Source of the DNA: Pseudomonadales bacterium
Lineage (GTDB): Bacteria; Pseudomonadota; Gammaproteobacteria; Pseudomonadales; JAHRWD01
Direction: 5' to 3'
Length of the DNA: 38,906 bases
Assembly (NCBI GenBank): GCA_019090315.1
Contig: JAHRWD010000111.1
Location: 1 to 38,906, forward strand
The notes under the pieces are model-generated. The model did no database searches and had not been told where the DNA came from. It saw only the letters and a list, made by a program, of their open reading frames with translations. Of the stretch, positions 27,602 through 34,442 are shown one piece after another; the stretch's first letter is position 1; the number at the start of each line of letters is the position of its first letter. Made by a program: the position numbers and the translations under genes.

Positions 27602-27688
27602 AGACCAGCAGTCAGTTGGTTAGCAATTGCTGCGTGGATACAGATGAATCGTTGAGTAAATTTCTGTTTCTGTGTTAGTTTTTTGATC
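27325..27688 (+). repeat. Direct repeat flanking the toxin-antitoxin cassette, left copy
   Basis: It covers the 3' third of the UspA-like gene and 87 bases after it. The right copy (28691-28917) matches with scattered substitutions and lacks an internal ~135-base piece (27387-27521). After the stop codon the antisense strand still reads a degenerate KKLTQKQKF, matching KKLSRKEKQKL of the GIY-YIG protein, so this copy contains a remnant of that gene's end. Confidence 0.8.
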
Positions 27689-27713
27689 TATTAGCTCTGA
27701 GAAAAAAAACAAG

Positions 27714-27741
27714 TTGCCAGCTGTATCTCATAGGATACAAT
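27714..27741 (+). promoter_or_regulatory. Promoter and operator of the toxin-antitoxin unit
   Basis: TTGCCA (27714-27719) and TACAAT (27736-27741) are good -35 and -10 hexamers 16 bases apart. The inverted repeat GTATC-TCATAG-GATAC (27723-27738) lies between and over the -10, an ideal place for autorepression by the antitoxin. The start site would fall near 27748. Confidence 0.7.
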
Positions 27742-27756
27742 AAAAGCATGCCCGAC

Positions 27757-28359
27757 ATGATGAACATTATCACTGAGTATACCGACGAGAAAGGGAAGAG
27801 CCCTTATGCTGACTGGCTGCGCGGTCTTCGGGATGCCAGAGCAAAAGCCAAGATCATCATGCAAGTGGATAAAATGGAGCCTGTACTCCAGCAACGTTGG
27901 ATTGATGGATTCAGCGCTCCTGTGGTACTTCGCAACAAGGCGCAGTGTGCCGGCAATGGCCGTAGTCCTTGTCAAGCACTGCAACGCGGTTACGAAATAC
28001 CACAGGAGCGCCCGAAGGGTGGGTCTGTCAGCGCCCATGTCTTCGTTGTGCCTCTTGCAAAGGACTACGGCCATTCGCTACGAGGCACGCCTTGCCATGA
28101 ACGCTGACAGACCCACTGAACCCATCAATCCAACGTTGCTGGAGTACTTGGATTATTCGGAGATGTTGAACCGATAGGTGACGGCTTGAGTGAGCTACGA
28201 ATCCACTACGGCCCCGGTTATCGAGTTTATTACGGCAAAGAAGGGCAGCAAGTGTACTTGTTGCTGTGTGGTGGCGATAAGTCCACTCAATCGAAAGACA
28301 TCAAGAAAGCAAAAGAGTACTGGAAAGATCACAAGCGGAGGAATCAACATGGCGCGTAA
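27757..28359 (+). pseudogene. HI1419-type (RelE/ParE superfamily) toxin gene split by a palindromic element
   Basis: The first part (MMNIITEYTDEKGKSPYADWLRGLRDARAKAKIIMQVDKME, from 27757) and the last part ([32 protein letters not shown] ... [22 protein letters not shown], 28150-28359) together make a full ~110-residue addiction-module killer protein of the HI1419 type, presumably an mRNA interferase. Between them lies about 265 bases of nested inverted repeats. Both parts are in the same frame, but the insert brings a TGA at 28105-28107, so the present frame gives an abnormal 120-residue or shorter product. The 3' end overlaps the antitoxin start by 11 bases. An alternative upstream start is ATG 27748. 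Confidence 0.8.
27883..28147. mobile_element. Non-autonomous nested-palindrome (MITE-like) element
   Basis: Outer arms A (27883-27912) and A' (28118-28147) are inverted copies with one mismatch in 30, starting GTACTCCAGCAACGTTGG. Inside lie two hairpins, B/B' (27914-27936 with 27989-28011, 21 of 23 pairs) and D/D' (28019-28039 with 28096-28116, 19 of 21). Each has a loop of more than 50 bases containing C (27956-27976) or C' (28054-28074), which pair with each other (19 of 21). A/A' and C/C' share one symmetry centre (28015), and B occupies the mirror position of D' although their sequences differ. No transposase is encoded. The insertion into the toxin gene is precise to a few bases; TA inside each GTAC end may be a target duplication. 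Confidence 0.85.
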
Positions 28360-28657
28360 TGTAAGAGCAACACATAACGAACATCTGCGCGATCCTGAAA
28401 TCGCCGCAGAATACCTAAGCGAAGCGCTGGAAGATGGTGATGCTGCCATTATCCTGATGGCGTTACGCAATATTGCAGAGGCTCAGGAAGACGGAATAAG
28501 CGGCCTGGCTCAGCGCTCTGAGCTAGGGCGTGAAAGCATGTACAAGATGCTCTCTGCCGCCGGTAATCCCAAGCTATCCAGCTTTGCTAAAGTCATCCAT
28601 GGACTTGGCCTTAAACTAAAAGTTGAACCTGACCTAAGCCAGAAACCAGCAATTTAA
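28349..28657 (+). CDS. HI1420-type antitoxin with helix-turn-helix
   Basis: ATG 28349 after CGGAGGAATCAAC (GGAGG, six-base spacing) gives 102 residues. The pattern [36 protein letters not shown] followed by [42 protein letters not shown] is the addiction-module antidote protein family HI1420, an Xre-like helix-turn-helix that neutralises the toxin and represses the shared promoter. A longer upstream extension of the same frame is antisense to nothing and overlaps the toxin, and is not real. The gene appears intact, so the antitoxin survives while the toxin is broken. Confidence 0.88.
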   Translation: MARNVRATHNEHLRDPEIAAEYLSEALEDGDAAIILMALRNIAEAQEDGISGLAQRSELGRESMYKMLSAAGNPKLSSFAKVIHGLGLKLKVEPDLSQKPAI

Positions 28658-28690
28658 CCGTAAAAATGATGGATAGATCAATTTTAGACA

Positions 28691-28917
28691 AGGCCATCAA
28701 CCGGTAATTATATTGCTCTGTGATAATCCACCAGAAACAGAAAAGATTAAACAGTCGATTATTGATTCAAGCTCTTTGAATGAGCTAATTGAATCATCCG
28801 GGGCCTCGGTGCTGTTGCTCAGAGAGTAGATCTGAAAAGCCCGCCATCAGTTGCCTTGTGGATACAGACGAACCGCTAATAAGTTTCTGCTTCTCTTTAC
28901 GACTTAGCTTTTTGATC
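28691..28917 (+). repeat. Direct repeat flanking the toxin-antitoxin cassette, right copy
   Basis: It begins GGCCATCAACCGGT and repeats the end of the UspA-like gene (with an internal deletion) and the following bases through TTTTTGATC. On the minus strand it supplies the C-terminal third of the GIY-YIG gene. Together the two copies leave both neighbouring genes whole. Confidence 0.8.
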
Positions 28918-29117
28918 ACTGCTTCGCGTATCGAAGCGCTACTTCGGTCATGTTCCCCTTCGCAATACACTATTTTTTCCGGACTACGACCACGGAAAAA
29001 TTTTGCTCCTTTTTTTTGGGTTTTATGTTCAATAAAACGGCGCTGAGGATCTGTGCTAATACCCGTATAGTAGCTACCATCATCGACCTTAATCATATAA
29101 ACAAACCAGCTAGTCAT
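28794..29117 (-). CDS. GIY-YIG domain protein (YhbQ/UPF0213-like)
   Basis: The 107-residue protein has VYMIKVDDGSYYTGISTD at the start, the GIY-YIG variant (Tyr7, Tyr17/Tyr18-Thr-Gly), then RRFIEHKTQKKGAKFFRGRSP and EAVIKKLSRKEKQKLI, all typical of single-domain GIY-YIG proteins of unknown or nuclease function. The C-terminal 25 residues after LIS lie in the duplicated segment antisense to the UspA-like copy and may not be native. Its ATG overlaps the end of the PRPP-synthetase-like gene by eight bases, making it the last member of that operon. Confidence 0.75.
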   Translation of the reverse strand: MTSWFVYMIKVDDGSYYTGISTDPQRRFIEHKTQKKGAKFFRGRSPEKIVYCEGEHDRSSASIREAVIKKLSRKEKQKLISGSSVSTRQLMAGFSDLLSEQQHRGPG

Positions 29118-30024
29118 CGCTTTTATTGGCTGCCATCTGATCTTTTATTCCAGCGATCTGAGCAACAATAGCAGAGTTAATATCTATTTTATTTGAATGA
29201 TGATTAACCGTGTTACAAGTAATTACCTTAGCGCCCGAACCCTGCAATAATTGATAGGTTTGCTCATCAAATAGTGCATGTATGCCGATACATAAGGGTG
29301 CATTCATACCAGCCTGCTGAAGATATTTAATGGTTTCAAGCATGGTATGCCCGCTGGAAATAATATCGTCGATCAGAATTGGGTTAAAGCCGTTCCATTG
29401 AGCTAACTCATCGCTGCTTACCTGAACATCTCGATCTCCTGATCGCTTCTTTTCCAGGCACAGATAAGGTATTTCTGAGAGGTTTGAAATTTCCGAAAGC
29501 CATTGATCACTTTCACTATCTGGGCCAATCAACAGTGGTTTTTCTACCTGGTTTTTTATCCATGCTGCAATTGCAGTGGCGCTGGAAACTACTCGACTTG
29601 GAATACTATAAACTTCATCGAGGCTATTGTATCGGTGCAGGCGCGGATCAACCGTTACCAACCAGTCGAATTTTTGGCTAATCAAATTTGCAAAGGTCTT
29701 TGAACTCAGCGTCTCACCCGGTTTAAAGCGAATGTCCTGGCGCATATAGCACAAATAGGGTGCAACCAAACCCACTGATGCAGCGCCCAGCTCTTTCAGG
29801 GTGTCAGCCAGAAAAAGTAGCGGCAGTATTTTTTCATCCGGATGCTGCAACGAGCAAACCACGATTGCATTCACACCTTCACAGGACTCGGTCACCCTGA
29901 GGTAACTTTCGCCATCGGGAAAACGTCGATACTCGACTTCACTACTCTGGCCGTCCAATGCCCCGGCCAGTGCATCAACCAGCTCCTTGTTGTTCTGATC
30001 AATACAATAGATACGATTTTTCAT
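29110..30024 (-). CDS. Divergent ribose-phosphate pyrophosphokinase (PRPP synthetase)
   Basis: The 304-residue protein makes PRPP from ribose 5-phosphate and ATP if it follows the family. Seen: RRFPDGESYLR, the phosphate-site APYLCYMRQDIRFKPGETLSSKTFA, and the PRPP loop PILIDDIISSGHTML (canonical DDMIDTGGT). The usual DLHxxQIQGFF segment is replaced by TVDPRLHRYNSL and the flag/C-terminal parts are short, so it belongs to a divergent branch rather than the housekeeping Prs. ATGA overlap with the phosphorylase gene upstream and eight-base overlap with the GIY-YIG gene show an operon. Linking a nucleoside/nucleotide phosphorylase with PRPP synthesis suggests recycling of ribose phosphates. Confidence 0.82.
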   Translation of the reverse strand: MKNRIYCIDQNNKELVDALAGALDGQSSEVEYRRFPDGESYLRVTESCEGVNAIVVCSLQHPDEKILPLLFLADTLKELGAASVGLVAPYLCYMRQDIRFKPGETLSSKTFANLISQKFDWLVTVDPRLHRYNSLDEVYSIPSRVVSSATAIAAWIKNQVEKPLLIGPDSESDQWLSEISNLSEIPYLCLEKKRSGDRDVQVSSDELAQWNGFNPILIDDIISSGHTMLETIKYLQQAGMNAPLCIGIHALFDEQTYQLLQGSGAKVITCNTVNHHSNKIDINSAIVAQIAGIKDQMAANKSDD

Positions 30025-31547
30025 AATTGCTCTTCTTCCACAATCATCAATCCCGGATGCGCTGCTAAAAATTCCATTGCGTATCCTAGCTCTCCACGAC
30101 TTTCTGCGTGGATGGTAAAAAGTGGTTCGCCTGTTTCCACTCTCTTGCCGATTCGCACATGCATTTCGATGCCTGCTGCTTTGTCCGCTGGAGCACCCGC
30201 CAATTTGGCTAAACGGGATAGGTAGCGATTATTGATATGCTCGACATGACCGATCACACCGGAAACCACTTCGTGGGTATATTTTGCCAGTCTTGGCTCC
30301 CGCATACCGCCCTGCGCTTCACATATGGCCTGGAATTTTTTCCAGGCCTGGCCTGATTCAAGTATCTGTTTGGCACGCTCTCGCCCCATTCCTGCAGCTT
30401 GCGGATTAGCCATATCCAGAATTGCACCAGCCAGATCCAGTGCCCTGTCCCGTAACATACTTGAACCGGCTTTTTTGTTTTGCAGCACGTTCAGCACATC
30501 CCTGGCTTCCAGAGAGGGGCCAATGCCATAACCGATCGGTTGATGGCCATCGGTAAAGATGGTTTGCACTTTGATATCAAGCGCTTCTCCGACCAGGTTT
30601 AGCGAGCTGCTCAAGCGGATCGCACTGGCCTGATCCCGTACCTTTGCGGTTGGGCCTATCGGAATATCGATCAATACATGACTCGAACCCGCTGCGATTT
30701 TTTTCGACAATACCGATGCAATTAATTGTGCTTCGGAATCCAGCTCCAGAGCGCGCTCGACTCGTATCAGGATATCATCTGCTGGACTCAAGCTTACCGC
30801 CCCACCCCAGACAATACAGCCACCCTGCTGATCCACCACGTTTCTCATCTGCTCAAGGGTAAGATCAACCGGCGCCAGCACCTCCATAGTATCCGCAGTG
30901 CCGGCGGGAGAGGTTATCGCCCGTGAGGATGTTTTGGGCATCACCAGGCCAGCCGCCGCAACAATCGCCACAACAATGGGTGTAGTCCGGTTACCGGGCA
31001 AGCCGCCGACACAGTGCTTATCGACCACAATTGGATAGTCCCACTGCAATCGATCCCCTACCCCGACCATTGCATCGGTCAGTGCAATGATCTCTTCAGA
31101 ATTGAGGCTCGCCGAGGTACAGGCGGTAACAAACGAGGAAAGATGTACATCGGAATAGCGACCGGCGGTAATATCTGACATCACTTCCCGCAACCGATCT
31201 GCGGTAAAGTCACCACCAAAAATCTTTGCGCGCACAAAGCTGAATGACTCGAGCGGGCGAGCGTGGGACACTTCAAGAGAATCTCCGGAATTCACATCAA
31301 GACGTTGCCAGGATGCTTCCGACAGACCAATTTCACCGGGTTCAAGCAGCTCACCGTGTACCACGTTGATGGTCGCGATGATCGAATTTTCAGGGGAATT
31401 GATGCGAATGCGATTAAGCGCCGAGAAACCCTCAGCCCTACACACATGACAATCTGCACGCATATAGGCCACGGTTTCGTGATGGGTATCAATACCCAGC
31501 CTGCGGGCTTTTAACGTCGGTATGGCTTGTTGATTAAGTTTAGACAT
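30021..31547 (-). CDS. Long-form thymidine/AMP phosphorylase
   Basis: This is a 508-residue member of the thymidine phosphorylase family in its long form, with an extra N-terminal barrel-like domain (residues 1-95, ARRLGIDTHHETVAYM) found in archaeal AMP phosphorylases. The catalytic core shows the phosphate/pyrimidine site VVDKHCVGGLPGNRTTPI and SRAITSPAGTADTMEV. The last 90 residues form the barrel-sandwich domain (GIEMHVRIGKRVETGEPLFTIHA). It splits nucleosides or nucleoside monophosphates with phosphate, giving ribose 1-phosphate or ribose 1,5-bisphosphate. Which of the two cannot be read from sequence. The stop overlaps the PRPP-synthetase start; 10 bases separate it from the permease gene upstream. 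Confidence 0.88.
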   Translation of the reverse strand: MSKLNQQAIPTLKARRLGIDTHHETVAYMRADCHVCRAEGFSALNRIRINSPENSIIATINVVHGELLEPGEIGLSEASWQRLDVNSGDSLEVSHARPLESFSFVRAKIFGGDFTADRLREVMSDITAGRYSDVHLSSFVTACTSASLNSEEIIALTDAMVGVGDRLQWDYPIVVDKHCVGGLPGNRTTPIVVAIVAAAGLVMPKTSSRAITSPAGTADTMEVLAPVDLTLEQMRNVVDQQGGCIVWGGAVSLSPADDILIRVERALELDSEAQLIASVLSKKIAAGSSHVLIDIPIGPTAKVRDQASAIRLSSSLNLVGEALDIKVQTIFTDGHQPIGYGIGPSLEARDVLNVLQNKKAGSSMLRDRALDLAGAILDMANPQAAGMGRERAKQILESGQAWKKFQAICEAQGGMREPRLAKYTHEVVSGVIGHVEHINNRYLSRLAKLAGAPADKAAGIEMHVRIGKRVETGEPLFTIHAESRGELGYAMEFLAAHPGLMIVEEEQL

Positions 31548-31557
31548 AGGTAATTAA

Positions 31558-32772
31558 CTAGACGATCCACTTGAATAGCAGCATACCGGCACTCACCGTG
31601 GCACCCAGTAGTGGCACCCATATCGGATAAATGCGAATGCCATCGGGTTGAGGGTCTTTACGTTTAATTCGGTACAGAGCAAGGTTTACCAGTACAAATA
31701 TCGTCAGAATCAGGGCGCTGGTCATCTGTGCCAGGTCCAGCATTGGCAGGCTCACAGCTGCCAACAATACAGCTACCGATACCAGTAGCGTTGCTATCAC
31801 AGGCGTATGGGTAGTTGCAGATACCTGGCCCAGCCAGGCCGGTAGCCAGCCTTTGTTGGCAAGACCGTACAGCACTCGTGCTGACATAATAATCTGGATC
31901 AATGCGCCGTTCACTACCGCAAACAAACTGATCACTGTAATCAAAAAAGCGGAATCACTGTTCCCCGCTGTGCTGTAAATAAGTGATAAGGGCGCATCGC
32001 TGTTTGCAAGCTCACTGGGTTGAACCACCAATACAGAGGTCAGACTCACAACCACATAGATCAGCGTAGAAACAACCAGTGAAATGATAATGGCACGAGG
32101 CATATTACGCCGTGGCTGCTTTACCTCCTCGGCAATATTGACCATATCTTCAAAACCGATATAGGCGTAAAAAGCCAGGAATGCACCGCTAAATACAGCA
32201 ACGATACCTACCTCACCAAGGCTATTTTGTGCCAGTTGAAACGATTCGGCAGCTGAACCCAGATGTGCTCGCCCAGCCCAGACTACCAGCACCAAACCCA
32301 CAATTTCGATCACCGTAAGCAGCGCAGCAATGGTCACGGATTGCAGGATACCCCAGGCAGCAATCGAAAACAGTGCACTAACCAGCAGTACCAGCCCAAG
32401 ACTGGATGAAACGGGAACCAACTCATTTAGATAACCGACAAACCCATGAGCAATAGCCGCGGAAGATACACAACCCGCCACTACCAACAGCAGCCCGACA
32501 ACCGTCGCTAACGAGCGAATACCAAACCCTTCAAAGATATAAACCGACTCACCGGCACTTACCGGATAACGGGCACTAAGTTCTGCGTATGTGAAAACGG
32601 ATGCGGCCACAATCAATGAAGCCACAACAAACGAAAGTGGGGCCCAGAAACCTGCTATACCAGCGACCTTACCAACCAGCACATAAATACCTGCGCCGAG
32701 AATGTTGCCAAGACCATAAAAAACCAGCAGCGGCAGTGAAATCGATCGTATCAGTGTGGGTTGTGAGCTCAT
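31558..32772 (-). CDS. APC-superfamily amino acid permease
   Basis: This 404-residue membrane protein has about 12 transmembrane helices. The N-terminus LPLLVFYGLGNILGAGIYVLVG carries the G-x-G-x-G-I-Y/F signature of the amino acid-polyamine-organocation superfamily, and FYAYIGFEDMVNIAEEVKQPRRNMPRAI is its conserved loop after helix 6. The substrate is unknown; placement as first gene of an operon with a nucleotide phosphorylase makes a nucleoside-related or amino-acid substrate possible, the latter being the default for the family. Downstream genes follow with gaps of 10 bases or overlaps. Confidence 0.85.
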   Translation of the reverse strand: MSSQPTLIRSISLPLLVFYGLGNILGAGIYVLVGKVAGIAGFWAPLSFVVASLIVAASVFTYAELSARYPVSAGESVYIFEGFGIRSLATVVGLLLVVAGCVSSAAIAHGFVGYLNELVPVSSSLGLVLLVSALFSIAAWGILQSVTIAALLTVIEIVGLVLVVWAGRAHLGSAAESFQLAQNSLGEVGIVAVFSGAFLAFYAYIGFEDMVNIAEEVKQPRRNMPRAIIISLVVSTLIYVVVSLTSVLVVQPSELANSDAPLSLIYSTAGNSDSAFLITVISLFAVVNGALIQIIMSARVLYGLANKGWLPAWLGQVSATTHTPVIATLLVSVAVLLAAVSLPMLDLAQMTSALILTIFVLVNLALYRIKRKDPQPDGIRIYPIWVPLLGATVSAGMLLFKWIV

Positions 32773-33057
32773 ACGAATGAGAATAATTTATTCGCTGGCT
32801 CTTTAACAGAACCTATTTATATTAGTAATACTGAAGTCAAAAACACCTGAATTAATGGCGCTTCATATCGTGGCTTTGGTACCGTTAGGCTGAGCTAGCG
32901 TAGCAAAAAAAAGTAAAAATGAAATACGAGAGGAGATCAATACAACGATATGGTCAGACGTTCAATAAGTCGGATCGGGGAATCAAGCCTGGAAAGCGGG
33001 AAGCACAGTGTTTCTGATTAGCTTGTTTTTCACAGCCAATAGCAGATCACTGGATAC

Positions 33058-34242
33058 TCAATTTTTGTGCTTGTTAGAAACAGACCATTCAAGCAATGCC
33101 TCAGCTGGCATCGGTTTGGCGATATAGTATCCCTGTGCATAATCACAACCGTACTCCACCAGCATGTCCCATATAGCCTGAGATTCGATACCCTCCGCAA
33201 CCACCTTCATATTCAGCTCATGACCAAGCATGATACAGGTTTTGGTGATGGCTCTCGCCTCAGTATCCTCGATCATATCGGACACAAAACCCCTATCAAT
33301 TTTGAGTTCTGTAAAGGGAATACGGTGTAGATGAGAAAGTGAGGAATAACCGGTGCCAAAATCATCAATAGACAGTTCGAAACCCTTCATTCGTAAACGA
33401 GTGAGAATATCCAGCGATGTAACCAGTTCGTCCATCAAAGTACTTTCAGTAATCTCCAATGTCAGGCTGGATGGTGCCCGCTGATGGGCATCTAACAGGC
33501 TCATCAATTGCTCCGGCAACCCAAGGCTGGAGATGTTGTCCGCAGAGATGTTGATGGATTGATGAAGTGTCAGGCCCTCTTCCCACCAAGCCTGACTATC
33601 TTTAAGTACCGAGCTAAAAACGGAAGCGGTTAACTCCCCCATCAACCCGTTTTTTTCCGCAACCGGGATAAACATGTCCGGATATATCATACCACGCTCC
33701 GGATGCTGCCAACGAACCAGCGCCTCAACCCCAACCATCAGAGAAGTTTTCATATCCACCTGAGGCTGATAGTGAACGACCAGCTGTCCATCCCGGATAG
33801 CGTGCTCAACTTCATCAGCCTCGGGTAATAATTTTTCTTCATTTCCCAGAGGGAATTTCTGATCACGGAATGCCGCGTATTGTTTCAGTAATAGATGCTG
33901 AAATTCAGGGATTGTGATCGGCTTTGTAAGGCTTCCTATCACATCCATGGCATGAGCCCGGGCTAGTTTTTCTGCCGAATGCAACACACCACGATCCTGT
34001 CCACTGATCAACACCAGTGCAACGGAGATGTTCTTTTCGGAAAGTGCTCTAAGTACCTCAATACCATCAAAACCCGGCATATTGAGGTCCAGTACCACAA
34101 TATCCTGTGGTTGTACGTCATAGGATAAAAACTCAACCCCATGCATAAAGGTAAGGGTTTGAAACCCGATCATACTGGCAGCAGTCGCCAACATTTCGGC
34201 AATCAAAGGATCATCATCAACAATTATTATTTGGGTACTCAA
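33058..34242 (-). CDS. Response regulator with EAL c-di-GMP phosphodiesterase domain
   Basis: This is a 394-residue protein with an N-terminal receiver domain (phosphoacceptor Asp52 in VVLDLNMPGFDG, acidic pocket VDDDP, Lys107 in LTKP) and a C-terminal EAL domain. Catalytic residues are all present: Glu173-Ala-Leu in VEALVRWQH, Asn in SINISADN, Glu in LEITESTL, the Asp pair in SIDDFGTGYSS, Lys in ELKIDRGF and Glu in VAEGIES. It should hydrolyse c-di-GMP to pGpG under control of phosphorylation. The likely phosphodonor is the hybrid kinase encoded 200 bases upstream on the same strand; no terminator is obvious in between. Confidence 0.92.
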   Translation of the reverse strand: MSTQIIIVDDDPLIAEMLATAASMIGFQTLTFMHGVEFLSYDVQPQDIVVLDLNMPGFDGIEVLRALSEKNISVALVLISGQDRGVLHSAEKLARAHAMDVIGSLTKPITIPEFQHLLLKQYAAFRDQKFPLGNEEKLLPEADEVEHAIRDGQLVVHYQPQVDMKTSLMVGVEALVRWQHPERGMIYPDMFIPVAEKNGLMGELTASVFSSVLKDSQAWWEEGLTLHQSINISADNISSLGLPEQLMSLLDAHQRAPSSLTLEITESTLMDELVTSLDILTRLRMKGFELSIDDFGTGYSSLSHLHRIPFTELKIDRGFVSDMIEDTEARAITKTCIMLGHELNMKVVAEGIESQAIWDMLVEYGCDYAQGYYIAKPMPAEALLEWSVSNKHKN

Positions 34243-34442
34243 TTCTATTTCCCTATTGGGTCACCATCGAAACCGACATGCCAATGTATCCACTACCTGA
34301 CAACCTATCTATCGTGTTGCCACAGAACTTCCACAGTATAGTCAGCTATTTGTCCTCGCGCATATGGCCAGCTCAGATTATATGAGACCTACGAGAATCC
34401 ATAATAATATGCCAGGAGATTCGACACACATTAACGAGCATC

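Noticed and set aside
27691..28177. Overlapping frames of 119-127 codons on both strands in the toxin region
   Set aside because: They owe their length to the nested palindrome, which reads alike on both strands; only the frame with toxin sequence at both ends is meaningful.
32950..33021. Short plus-strand frame (23 codons) between the APC permease and EAL genes
   Set aside because: GGAG lies about 14 bases upstream, too far, and the peptide has no features. The 285-base gap otherwise shows nothing I can name.
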